Shown here: in pieces, positions 10,316-20,771 of the stretch | Layout: each line of letters begins with the position of its first letter | Position numbering within the stretch: position 1 is the stretch's first letter | Assembly (NCBI RefSeq): GCF_003369915.1 | Contig: NC_046676.1 | Location: forward strand, 23,188,001-23,252,000 | Source: Drosophila miranda | Taxonomy: Eukaryota; Arthropoda; Insecta; Diptera; Drosophilidae | Direction: 5' to 3' | DNA length: 64,000 nt | The notes under the pieces: generated by a model | The model's input: only the letters and a program-made list of their open reading frames with translations | Told to the model about the DNA's origin: nothing | Database searches by the model: none | Made by a program: the position numbers and the translations under genes

Positions 10316-10462
10316 ACCATTGGAGGCACATCAGAATCAGCAGGCTGTCGAGGCGGTTGGGGAACGGGTGCTGGATCCAGAAGCTCGGAAACAGCCTCTG
10401 TAGTCCCGTAGACAGCCTGGGTGTTCTTGTGGGGCTCATCGCAAAATGGTGATGTTAATTTC
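10299..10462 (-). CDS. Candidate internal coding exon of a leftward gene, product unknown
   Basis: A strong acceptor (TTCCATTCTCAG) at 10463 and a GTGAGT donor at 10298 bound 164 bp that are open for 54 codons in one frame. That frame contains SPFCDEPHKNTQAVYG and PPMVQLGHP and is rich in Pro. It needs two bases from an upstream exon and gives one base to the next. A following exon could begin near 9956, after a long pyrimidine tract ending GTCCAG (short tail ALRQNPPIP, then stop), or near 10141. A different frame of the same segment gives an ATG-initiated hydrophobic reading, which I consider less likely. No family is recognised. Confidence 0.4.
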
Positions 10463-10960
10463 CTGAGAATGGAAAGAAGATTGAGAGATGGCTTTCGTAT
10501 TTCGGTTTAATAGTTTCGTAGCAGCCAGTAAACTAAGCGCTACATTTTCCAAAAAAAAGGCGTAGCGGTGACAAGAACCTCAGCACTTAGCAGACACAAC
10601 TGCCTAAAAAGGGCATGAAATGGTGTTGGAAAACAAGAAAATATATTTGAAAGACATGAATATTTCAAAACACGCGCGCACGAATCTTCTGAATGGGAAT
10701 AAAAAAAATTTGATGAAACACCGAGTCGATTGCCGCCCATCTGCTGGCCCAGAAGAACGGCTGGGGAACCAAGACAGATCAAGACCATGCCGCTCCGAGT
10801 TTCTGGCCAAGTACAACCATATCTCTTTTGCATTGTGAAGGAGATCGGCTCCGGTGTCAAGTTAGCCGCCAAAAGCTTCAGGAAGCCCCAGTAAGCGTTG
10901 CTACTTCAAATTTGCACCGAATGCATCCCCTATTCCAGCACGAGACCGAATGGAATGGAT
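10440..10960. other. Stretch left of the LINE with a possible decayed coding remnant
   Basis: On the plus strand, 10725-10890 contains protein-like pieces in different frames: SIAAHLLAQKNGWGTKTDQ, SEFLAKYNHISFAL and VKEIGSGVKLAAKSF. A stop follows at about 10890. This could be a frameshifted pseudogene or chance; I could not name a parent family. 10440-10720 shows nothing else. Confidence 0.2.
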
Positions 10961-10973
10961 GATGATCAGGATG
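10961..10973. repeat. Left copy of 13-bp target-site duplication
   Basis: GATGATCAGGATG is repeated perfectly at 12388-12400, on the other side of the LINE fragment. Confidence 0.8.
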
Positions 10974-11871
10974 ATCATATATGCAGATGACATACTATTG
11001 CTGGCATCGGGCATGCGTCAGGTGTCTGCGAACGTACAGCTCAACTTGTATATTGACCAATTGTGTTACTATTTCCGCAAATGGCGATTGAAGTATGATC
11101 AGGGGCCCAACCAAAGCGGGCCTATTCAGAAATGCACGAAACTTCAGGCCATCGATTGTGATCAATGACAGTGTGCAGATCCAAATCAAGAACGATCTCA
11201 AATACTTGGGTGTCGTTTTCGATCACAAATTCAATTTTCACAAACATCTCGATCTAATGCTGAGCAAAGCCAAACGACAAATGGCGATAGTAGGCAGATA
11301 TATCGGTCTAATCAGCAACAGCAGAGCACCGGCACCAACGGCGGCAAACAACAACAACAACAACAACAATAATAATACTGAACAAAACACCAAAATACGA
11401 TCACTCATATATAAAAAACTGATTCAGCCATTATTGTTGTATGGCCATGTGGCCTGGTTTAATATCACATCGACGCAATTGGAACGTTTGCGCATCTTCG
11501 AACGCGAGATATTGCGCAAAGCGTGCCGGCCTATGACCGGCTACCGTTTCGATCGTAAAACATCAAATAGAAAAGCATATGCACTGACTAACACCAAGCG
11601 CATAGATGCTATGGCCATGAAGATCACGGAACGATTCGCTGATAAAAATCTTAATCCCCTCCTCGATCTCAAGGATAATCGGTTGATTTACGAAAGCACT
11701 GTGCAGAGCACAATACTGCCATCGGCCGAACGGCAATATCTGACAATCAAAAATTTAGACATGCTAAAACAGCAACACATTCTCTATGACAAAGATGATA
11801 ATTTGATATTCTATCATAGAAAACTAAATAGTCTTAATCCGAATAGCCTAAGATACAATACTAGTCAATGA
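10974..11871 (+). pseudogene. Broken LINE ORF2 fragment (RT C-terminal part)
   Basis: Two frames are needed. The first runs from the YADD box to WRLK at about 11092. The second runs from IRGPTKAGLF at about 11096 to the stop at 11871. The segment normally lying between WRLK and RGPTK in this clade, with a conserved NxxK motif, is missing, so a small out-of-frame deletion broke the ORF. A run of ten Asn codons (AAC/AAT) at about 11349-11378 interrupts the thumb region. The copy cannot encode an active enzyme, because the endonuclease and most of the RT are absent. Confidence 0.8.
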
Positions 11872-12387
11872 CAAAACACACACACACAATGTTTGTTCCA
11901 AAAACATAAAACTCATGTTATATATATATATGTATATATAAGATCTACTCATCCACATCACCCCCCACCTCAAAAATTGTTTTTCTGTTCTCTTCCCCCG
12001 TTGTTTTACATCACCAGCATCATTAGTTTGTAAGTTCATATCACACACGCACGCCCGCCCAACTATGCTGAGCATCAATCATTAATATTCATAAAATAAT
12101 CCAAGAATATACTAAGGGTTTTTTGCTTTAAAATTTTTCCCCTATAATATAAACTATCGTTGTTCAATACAATTGTATCACAACTCTCTAACCATCATAA
12201 GATTCCATTTGTTACGACCAAGGCAAATCATGTAACCATACCACCACCAAATATATATGATTTGGAATATCCCTACACTAATGTATATGTACATATATAT
12301 TCCATTTCACACGAACATGTATATGTATATGTATGTATGTATATCATCATTCTCTGACAAATAAAACAACCATTATTGAAAAGAAAA
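10974..12387 (+). mobile_element. 5'-truncated non-LTR retrotransposon, LOA/Bilbo-like
   Basis: The element starts directly at the reverse transcriptase catalytic motif (YADDILLLA). It continues through the RT thumb and the C-terminal region typical of LOA/Bilbo-type elements (YKKLIQPLLLYGHVAWFNI, then LERLRIFEREILRKACRP). The stop is at about 11871, followed by about 515 bp of AT-rich 3' UTR ending in an A-rich tail (GAAAAGAAAA). The 13-bp direct repeats on both sides fit target-primed reverse transcription with 5' truncation. Family assignment to the LOA clade is from motif memory and is less certain than the non-LTR call. Confidence 0.85.
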
Positions 12388-12419
12388 GATGATCAGGATG
12401 CAGGATGCAGGATGCAGGA
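12388..12419. repeat. Right target-site duplication merging into a host AGGATGC tandem repeat
   Basis: 12388-12400 repeats the left duplication. It runs on into three further units of the heptamer CAGGATG. The insertion therefore landed at the edge of a pre-existing heptamer array. Confidence 0.75.
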
Positions 12420-14028
12420 GAATGTTATTAATGGTAAAACATGATCTAAGATTTAGGTAGAACTTTCAAAATAGCGGTCAACATGCTCATTCTCTTAAAC
12501 AGAGGTGCCCAATCCTATGCGCAGACCATTAATTTCGCTAGCTTGTTGTTCTCCTTCTGCTTTCATTGTTTGTTAAATAAATAAAAATAAACTATGCGTA
12601 AATACTTAAGAAGTGTGTGAATGCTGCAAGAAGAGTTGATTCTTTGTCCGTAGTCGTAGTCCTGGTACCTTTGCCCTTTCCATTTGCCAAAGAACAATTG
12701 ACCTTTAGCTGGCGTCTGCTGCGAGGGGGGTTGTGGCGAGTTTCCTTGCGTTTTAGCCTATTTAAAGCGTCTGCTTATGGGAGAGTGTGTGTAGGAGGGG
12801 GCATGTGTGTATGCGTGTGTGTGTGTGTGTGTGTTGGCTAAACTTTAAATTGTCCAAATGCTACGTGCCCCGAATGCGGAGTTCATAAATCCAAGCGCTA
12901 AATGTAAACATCAACAGTTGCGCGTCCATGGGAGGGACTTTTGTATGGCAGCAACAAAAATAAAAGCAACACCAACAATTACAACAACAACAACAACAAT
13001 CGCAGCAACAGCAACAACTACAACAAGAACAATGATGATGGGGAAAACTTGCAAAGTTCAAACACAAACTAATGCAGCAGCAGCCCAGCCGAAGAGTGGG
13101 TGGAGGAACAAAAGCCAAAGCGGGAAGGAGTGTGCAAGGGGGGATGGGGACCGGGCCAGAGTATCCTCTACAACCTACACTACCCTTTTACTATAGACCA
13201 CTTTTAGCTAGACTCTCCTTTCCGCCACCGACACTCTACTTGGGGCCACTTCCACCGTCGTCGTCCGCTTTCCTTTGGGGGGGGGTATTACGGTTTTCAC
13301 GTAATTGTTTGGACTGTAAATAAGGATGCATTTCCGATCCCATAATCTGCTCTGTCCGTCTGTTTCTATGAGAACTTATCTCCTGGCTACCTTATAGGAA
13401 CGATCAATATTTAAGGGTATTCAAAGCTTCGCTCACCAACGGATATCCCTTCTTTCTGTTTGTTCGGGTTATTGTTGTTGGTGCGCTTAATGCGCGATAG
13501 CCAAATGTGTGTGTTCGTGTGTGGGTATGGGTGTGGGTATGGGTGTGGGTGTGGGTGTGTGTGTGTGTGTGTTGTGTCTAGGTGTTGGATCCATCGGCTT
13601 CCTTCTATTGTCCCTCTCCGAACCTTGCCCCTATACCATCTCCTGCTGCTATCCTTCAGTCCTTCCGTCCGATCCAAGAAAATGAAATAAAATAAACTCG
13701 AGTTTTGTTTTCGTTTGTCGTATACGCAATGGCTTAAAGCTTACGCCTTCGTCCTTCGTCCTGAGACTATACGCATGTGGCCAGTGGTAATGACCTCCGC
13801 AGGTCCACACTCCCCCCCTCTCTAAGGCACACACACACAAAAGCGTTGTTGCAGTTGCACAACTTTGTTAGTTGTTGGCCAGCAGAGGGTTAAGTTCTGA
13901 TAATTATGGATGAAAAAGTGGAGCAAAAACGAAACGAAATGAAATGAAACTGGAAGTGGAAGTGGACTGGGAGTGTAAAAGTGTAAAAATGTAAAATAAT
14001 CCACAGAGCAGCACTTAAAGCTACTTAC
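12420..14028. other. Non-coding, repeat-rich stretch
   Basis: It contains (TG)n at 12814-12835, CAA/CAG-type repeats at 12969-13030, and GGTATGGGTGTG-type repeats passing into (GT)n at 13508-13573. A GAAAC/GGAAGT repeat lies at 13928-13970. No coding exon is supported. An AATAAA-rich patch at about 12575-12590 could serve a plus-strand transcript, but none is evident. Confidence 0.5.
13508..13573. repeat. Compound GGGTAT/GGGTGT and (GT)n minisatellite
   Basis: Imperfect hexamer units GTGGGTAT and GTGGGTGT pass into a pure GT run. Confidence 0.85.
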
Positions 14029-14095
14029 CTTCTTGCCAGCACCGCTTTTAGCCCCGTTTGAACCCATTTCCTTGTGGTTATTTAATTGTGTTGCA
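14029..14095 (-). CDS. Candidate coding exon of a leftward gene (internal, or first via an ATG within it)
   Basis: A good acceptor (TATTTTCGCAG) and a perfect donor (AAG|GTAAGT) bound 67 bp. The open frame contains MGSNGAKSGAGKK in its second half. With one leading base, the whole exon is open and can accept two bases from an upstream exon. Alternatively, translation starts at the ATG at 14067. It ends in phase 0. The candidate exon at 16290-16456 leaves exactly two bases, so the two are phase-compatible. No family is recognised. Confidence 0.4.
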
Positions 14096-15282
14096 CTGCG
14101 AAAATAACAGACTCGCATATAATTTAAGATAATTGAGATATATGGAGGTTGAGAGTGAGATATTATTATTCGATAAGCTTCTAGTCAGAGCGGGGCTAAA
14201 CGGATTCAATCTTTTAGATAATACCGTATGGAAGTTAGGAGTGATTGGAATCGTCTCGCTCTCTCAATCTTCTCAGAAATCAAAATGGAACAACTAATAT
14301 TTCCATTTAAATCACTTGAAACACGTAACGTAAGAACTAACTAACATAAACCGTAGGAGTATCTAATCTAGACAGAGAAATGGGTTTGATAAGTCTCGCT
14401 CTTCGAGTGGCCTCTTGAATGAATTACGGATCTACTCGTATAGATAGACAGTCTGTTGGAATTAAATCTATGAGGGCTATAAATCAAGCTGAAGAACTAC
14501 ATATATTGATTAATGAAAATATTTCTTATGCCGATTCGTGTGGTGTAAATGGAAACTTTACGATTGGGTGGAATAACTGCATAGATTGAAGTTCTTTGTT
14601 TTATATGAGCTCCTCTCCTCTATGGTTCCGTTTATAAAATTATTTATACTAATGGGCCGCTTTCATAGGAAAACAGGTAAAGTATCCATCCGAAAGGCAA
14701 AGAATGCACTAGAATTCTAACAAAAATGTGTTCAATATAAAACAACAAAATAGAGACAGAAATGATTCGTTTATTTTCAATTGAAAATTCGTATCGTTAC
14801 CTCGACAAAAGGCTAATAATTGTTGACCTTTATTCTTGCCATTGAAAATATGAAATTCAATTGAAATTGACTTATGCAATGTTCATTAAAAGTCTCTCCT
14901 GGTCAGCATTTGGCTGGTTTCCTGCTGACATTTACCATGTCCTTTGTTCTCCTAATTGACTGCTGGCCCACACTATTCCTTTGGTTGGAAGAATTTCTTC
15001 TAATTTGGAATGCACTTCCGCAATACACTACACTATGGAAGGTAGTATTTCCCGGATGGGGTCTATAGCGGTTTATCTATCCAGGGGGGGTGGAGATGGT
15101 GCTGCTCCATTTTTAGCAATCCGGGTATTTCCCAGGGACAAACAAGGTGCCAAGGACATGGCTGAAAGGAAATCTCCGCCTAATTTAGACAGTGTGTACA
15201 GTAAATATGCAAACAAGCCGCTAAATTGGCATAGAACAAACAGAACAGAAACTCAGGCAACAATTGAAGTACCGAAGTACCG

Positions 15283-15320
15283 ACGGACAGGAGGACAGAA
15301 GGACAGAAGGACAGAAGGGA
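15283..15320. repeat. GGACAGAA tandem repeat
   Basis: About four units of an 8-bp repeat with minor variation. Confidence 0.8.
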
Positions 15321-15665
15321 GTGTACATATACACACGTGTACTCGAACCTGTAGTCGAGTGTAGGAGAGTGTCTTTTGTGTTGGCACTCGACAAATATCA
15401 ACACATAAATATTTCAAAGACCCACACAAAAAATGAATTATTGGAAACGTGCAGTGGCTTCACTGGATTCTTTAGTAGATAATCTTATCAAAGCCCCCCT
15501 ATTTCCCCCGAATTAAATTAATTGAGTGGCAAATATAGATTCAGCTGGAAAACAGGAACCAGAGGCGCTACAAATTGTATGAAAGTTATGGAAACAGCTG
15601 CCCGTTTAGTCGTCTATCAATGCAGATTGGCCTTCGAATGCCCAGTCGCTTATCATTTTGCACGC

Positions 15666-15722
15666 AAGCGGACAAGCGGACAAGCGGACAGGTGGACAGG
15701 TGGATGGGTGGATAGGCGGATA
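15666..15722. repeat. GCGGACAA / GGTGGATA tandem repeat
   Basis: About seven diverging 8-bp units. Confidence 0.8.
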
Positions 15723-16289
15723 GCCTGACACAAAGGGGCACTTGAATGGACAGACACTCGGAGAGCTAGAGGAAAAGGAAGGGTGCTGGGCGAAGAAATA
15801 CCTGTTGTTGCATTTGCATTCATTTCAAGTGCACCCGCAATTTCCCAGCAACATGGCCGAATGTTCCCCAGCAACATGCCCAACCTCAGCAACATTGGGA
15901 GCCCGAGCCCCACATCGGTTCGGGGCTGGCATTTTGTGGGCGTTCGGCTTGTGATTTGTTCGTTGCTTTTGGCGCTTGTCGTTTGGTCGTTTGGTCGTAG
16001 TGGTTGTGTCTTGGCGCTATGCTGCTGCCGCATAGTACGTTTCTGTTACTCGACCGGTGAACAACGCGGCGCGCTTGCGTCTCTGCCTCTGCCTCTGTCC
16101 ATTGCACTGCATCGCACGGCTGTCCGTGTCATTCGAAAGTGTCGTCGTCTCGTCTGGCGGTGTTTCGTCTCTCGTGCAGCGAAGCGATCTTCCAATCTTC
16201 CAAGTAATAAATAAATTAAGACCAAAGGCATATCAAAAGCCAAACAAAATCATTAAAACTTATAAATAAATGAGAGGAGAGGAGAAAAC

Positions 16290-16456
16290 CTGATTTCGCA
16301 CAGGGCGACGATCTGGCGTACGACCCCACGATTCCACGATCCCATGACGATGCCAGGGAGAGGCTCGTCCGACTGCATTCTTGCATCACGTGCTGCAGAA
16401 ACTGCATCACCGACCATTCGCCACCCCACTTTCAAGGCGAAATTTTGCGCGGCGAT
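16290..16456 (-). CDS. Candidate coding exon, strand ambiguous
   Basis: On the minus strand a good acceptor (TTTGCTCTGCCTGCAG) precedes 55 open codons containing NFALKVGWRMVGDAVSAARD and WNRGVVRQIVALCEI. The donor that follows (AG|GTTTTC) is weak. On the plus strand the same DNA reads DPTIPRSHDDARERLVRLHS and FQGEILRGDLQ after a poorer acceptor, but lacks a GT donor. Both readings are protein-like and the GC content is high, so at least one strand may code. The minus reading begins in phase 0, matching candidate first exons at 35011-35091 and 18632-18679, and its last two bases fit the exon at 14029-14095. No family is recognised. Confidence 0.35.
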
Positions 16457-18458
16457 CTGCAGGCAGAGCAAAAGCCGAATTACAGTTGTTCTTTGTCTCT
16501 TCTCTTCGTTCTTTGCCTCTTCGAGCGCTAAGTGATTTGTTTTCGTTTCTCAATTGAACGGCTTCCAACCACTACAAGGCGAAGGGAACAGCTGGGATCC
16601 ACATAATGATCGGAAAAAGAGAGATAGAGAGAGAGAGAGTGGTGCAGGAGAGTCAAGAGAGAGGGGAACTAGACGAAGGCGGACAGTGGAACAGAGAGCT
16701 AGACGCATTTGAAAATCATGCGATCGATCAGTGGCGGCAAACTTTCAAACGAAACATTGGACAAGTGTGTTTTTAATGGTTGTTTTAGTTGTTTTAGTCG
16801 TTGTACTTGTTGTTATTGCTGCTTCTATTGTTCTTGCTTGAGTGGTGGCTGCTGTTTGTGCTGTTGCACCTGAAATTGATTAATTATATGTGCAAAACAA
16901 TGCACAATGATGTAAATGCCTGTTTGCTTGCACAAAGTCAATTTGATTGAATTTTTCACTACCTACGTACTAGGGCGTTTCGTTGCATTATATTTTTCCG
17001 TATATTTATGCAGATTTGTTCTTCTTATAAATGCATAGGGTGTGGTAAAGGTATGCTGGAGCTGAGCAGAAGCTTACCACAAGGATACAGCACAGATCAA
17101 AAACAAGTTTTGTCATTGTAAAAACAGATAGAACCTAAAAATTCATTGGAAATCTCAGCCCAATTTGCTTGAGTTAGGATGAAAATATCCCACAGATTCT
17201 ATCAGGGCCATTGGAAGTTTTTAAACATAAACCAACCAATAGTTTAGTAAATTAACTTTTATGTAAACCATTTCCATAAATTTCGCTAGCAAAAAAGAGC
17301 TATAATAATTGCCTGCAGGAAATATCGCTATCGAAGATCATCTAAGCCCTCGACTTCCATAGCTGGCATTTCACATATTTTTCTAAAACCCCGACCTTTG
17401 CCACAGTATGTGCTCCCATCAATCGGGCATGCATAAAATTCCTCTCAACGAGGCATTTCAAAAGTGTTTTGTGTTTGCTTGTGTGTTTATGGACATTAAA
17501 TGCATCTGTCACAGCTTTCATCGTTCTCATATTTATTTGCATTTACATATTGCAAATAATAACTTAAATGCCACATTGAAAAAACCGTTTAGCACATTAC
17601 CAACATTTAAATCAACACTGATTTTCGCTGGTTGCTGATTCGCTGTTATTTTTTTTGCCTCCTCTTAATGGGCGCTGAATAGGGCTTGATTTGAGGGGAG
17701 TTCATGAGAGGGTTGTGCAGTGGTGGCAGGAGAATGGGTACGCGTGGGGGCGTATCAATTATGTGAGTGCATTTGCAATGCCTGATTTTCAAGGTTTCCA
17801 AGTGACTTGCGTGAACCAATTTTATTATTTTTCGTAAATGATTTATGTATGGGATATACTTATTTTCTCAAGAAGTACCATCCGATCAACATGAAATGTT
17901 GGATCTGCCCCAACAGAACCTACATTCCGCCCTGTGCACGGCACATTAGCAGCAATAATTGGCGACAAGAAAGGGTAAAAATACCCGTGTAAATACTGTC
18001 CGCAGCTAGAAAGAAAGAATATTAGAAGGCACCCCCGGACCTCGAGACGAACCACTCCGATCGAAAGCAAAACAACATCTGACGCTGTGCTTTCGCTTTT
18101 CGAGAATATTTTTAGATCAATTTTTTTCTTCTTTCAGGTTTTACTTTTATTTTTTTTTTGCTGTTGCTGTTTTTTTTTGCTAGCCGAGAAGAGCAGAGTC
18201 TCCCCTTTTACTGCGTCTTGATCGTCTCGTCTTGATCGGGTAAATGAAGAAATGAGTAATGAATAATGAGAGATGAAAACTGTGCCAACAACATATCAAA
18301 GCCATTGAGACGACGCAAAGCTGTAATTTGTCATAAATATTTGCATATTAAAAAGCTCTTTTCCCCTTGATTTATTTCTATAAACAAAACCAGTTGTGGT
18401 GACTTCAAAAGTGTATCAGCAATTGCATTCGGAACTTGAAGAACAAATCGTCGCGAAA
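16457..18458. other. Non-coding stretch
   Basis: It contains GA-rich simple sequence at 16618-16640, TTG-type simple sequence at 16780-16860 and poly-T tracts at 18118-18178. No coding exon is supported. The promoter of the secreted cysteine-rich protein gene should lie in its right end. Confidence 0.45.
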
Positions 18459-19973
18459 ATGCATTGCAGTTGGAATTGTAACTGGAGCTGGACTCTGGTC
18501 TCGATGTCGGGTGAGTGAACGGGAACCTATGTACATACATATGTATATATAAAGTATAGATAGAACTTATGGAATGCTATATATGCATGGAGCTATGTAT
18601 GAAAAATCATCCGATGAGGGGGTTATCTTACCGTCAAAACCTGACCCGATCTGTCAGTTCTGCGTCGAATAGATTGCATCTCACGGAATGCCGGAATAAA
18701 AAGTTGGCGAAAAATTTATGAAATGCCAATTTCACTTACGCTTAACTTTATTACCCCTGACGCACATTTGCAACTTTGTTGCAACTGACTGTTTGTGTGT
18801 GCCACACAGCTACCCGTGCTCCTGGTCCTGCTCCTGCTCCTGCCCCCCACTGGCCGGCCAAGAGTCTCAGATTGCCTTTTAGCTTTCAACTTGAGCACTA
18901 TTTCAATGTTTCTGTTTGTTTATTTGTCTCCCACTCCAACACTCTCTGGCATTGGCGCTCTTTCCTTCTGGTTTTCCCTCTGGTTTTTCCACTGCTCAAA
19001 TTTCCAGTCCTGATGCTGGCGCTGGTCGTGGAGGTACGGTCCGAGGAGTGCGGCCAGGAGGAGTTCACCAAGTGCGCCGAACCCCTCGAAATGCTGCATT
19101 TAACGCCAGAGTTCTCGATTGGCCCCGCCAAGAAGGAGGAACTGGACAAACTTTGCCAGTAAGTGTGCTCCCGGAGAAAGTTCCGATCCGATCCAGAGAT
19201 AATCTCCGATTGTTTTGCAGCGAGCTACGCAAAGGAGTGCGGTGCATCCAGAGTTACACGCGACGCTGCATGGATCTGCAGCAGAGGAACCAGTTCAACA
19301 AGCTCTACCACGGCACCAACCAGTTTATCCGCGATCTGTGCAACAAGGGAGAGTTCCAGGAGGGTAAGATGCGACCAGAAACCTACTCCACAGATCTGTT
19401 TAAGCTTGATATACCCCATTGGGTGTTAAATTTAGAGTACCTAAAGCATGTGCCCTGCTCGGAGATGGCCAAGAAGGAGTTCGAGGTGTGCGCCACTCGC
19501 TATAAGGAAACAATGGTCTTTCTGAAGCCCAACAAGAATCAGGAGAATCCAGAAAACGGCACTCTCAACGAGAACATCAAAACCATTTGCTGGTGGGTAG
19601 AGATCTCTTCCTGATATTTCTTTCCTATAGCTAAATCCCCCCTTCGCAGCTCCATCAATGAGCTCGTGGACTGCTCGGAGATGGCGGCCCGAAGAATCTG
19701 TGGCAATGAGGCGGCCAAGTTTACGCGGGAGCTGGTCGATAAATATGCCAACAGTTTGACCAAGGTTAGTGTGATTACCGCTCTACGTAAGACAAACTTG
19801 ATCTTTTCTCACTTTCGCAGACCTATTGCGAGGACTTTACCCGTAATCCGGGCATCTGTCGCAACGAAGCGCGCAATGGTGCCCCTGGGGTCCTACAGCA
19901 GACCAGTCTGGTCCTTCTAATGACAATGACGTTGGTGCCCCTGCTGGTCGGCAGCAGCCGAAGCAGCAGATAA
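18459..19973 (+). CDS. Secreted, cysteine-rich protein, possibly GPI-anchored, six exons
   Basis: Exons are 18459-18510, 19008-19158, 19221-19363, 19436-19592, 19650-19764 and 19821-19973, giving 256 residues. The first exon ends mid-codon at GTGAGT and completes a signal peptide (WTLVSMSVLMLALVV). Mature sequence has repeated C-x(n)-C units: EECGQEEFTKC, GVRCIQSYTRRC, PCSEMAKKEFEVC and DCSEMAARRICG. These helical, paired-cysteine modules resemble insect 27-kDa hemolymph glycoprotein-like or DUF19-like extracellular proteins; I do not claim the exact family. The C-terminus (LVLLMTMTLVPLLVG) is hydrophobic with a short polar tail, as in GPI-anchor signals. Introns 2-5 are 56-72 bp; intron 3 is stop-free in frame. 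Exon 1 is the least certain. Confidence 0.8.
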
Positions 19974-20765
19974 ATACTTGGCCACAACTACAGTTAAGTT
20001 CAAAATTCTAGAACCAGTTTACACACACAGGAAAAACAGCAAAAGGAGAGCTAAATAGTTAAGGTTTCCCCCCAAGCACACGCACACGCACACACACACA
20101 AGACACACAGCAAGAATTCCACACCCGGTTACATACTTTTGGGAGTCAATTTAGGCCACAGCGCAGGCAAAACTTGAACTAAAGCGTAAAATTAACTAAA
20201 TGATAAGTATGTTATGTATACCAGTATACTATATAGATATATGGATATATCGGAGAAGAGGATAGGAGGAGAGTATAACTAGGGGTCGTCCTATGTTATA
20301 GGGGTCGTGTGCCTCTAGTTAAAGGGTATAGGTTAGCTGTAGTTAGTCCCAGTGTTGAGTGTGCCGCAAAAAGTGTGGCGTGTTACGGGCCCCACTACCA
20401 CTACCGCAATCACTACTTTCCCACACTTTGTCGATCGTGCAATATATAGAGTTGAGTTTCGTTGAGTTTGTTTAAGTCTTTAAGTGTTGGAAATAATTTA
20501 GTTTCTAAGTTAGTAAGTTCCTTAAAAATTCCCCACTCTTCCATACACACTCCCCTGCAAACGCAAAGAATGTAGTTATTCTACCCCCACGGAATCCAGC
20601 AAAAAATGTGCATTTCTTAGAATGAAAATTCTACTATTTTGTAGATTTTTGATAGACCTCACTTTTGGTTAGCGATTATTTATTTCACACGCTGTAAATA
20701 CCTTCAGGCGTACTCAAAAATTGATAAAGTTATTGATAAAAGCATATGGAAATACCTACAATATA

Positions 20766-20771
20766 AATAAA
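20766..20771 (+). terminator. Probable poly(A) signal of the secreted cysteine-rich protein gene
   Basis: AATAAA occurs in an AATAAATAAATA cluster about 790 bp after the stop codon. No earlier AATAAA was seen, so the 3' UTR is long. Confidence 0.4.

Larger units (their letters stand above)
14096..16289. other. Non-coding stretch with short tandem repeats
   Basis: 14100-14870 is AT-rich with nothing recognisable. 15283-15320 is a GGACAGAA repeat and 15666-15722 a GCGGACAA/GGTGGACA-type repeat. 15780-16210 is GC-richer and open in several frames, but no reading looks like a protein. Confidence 0.45.
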
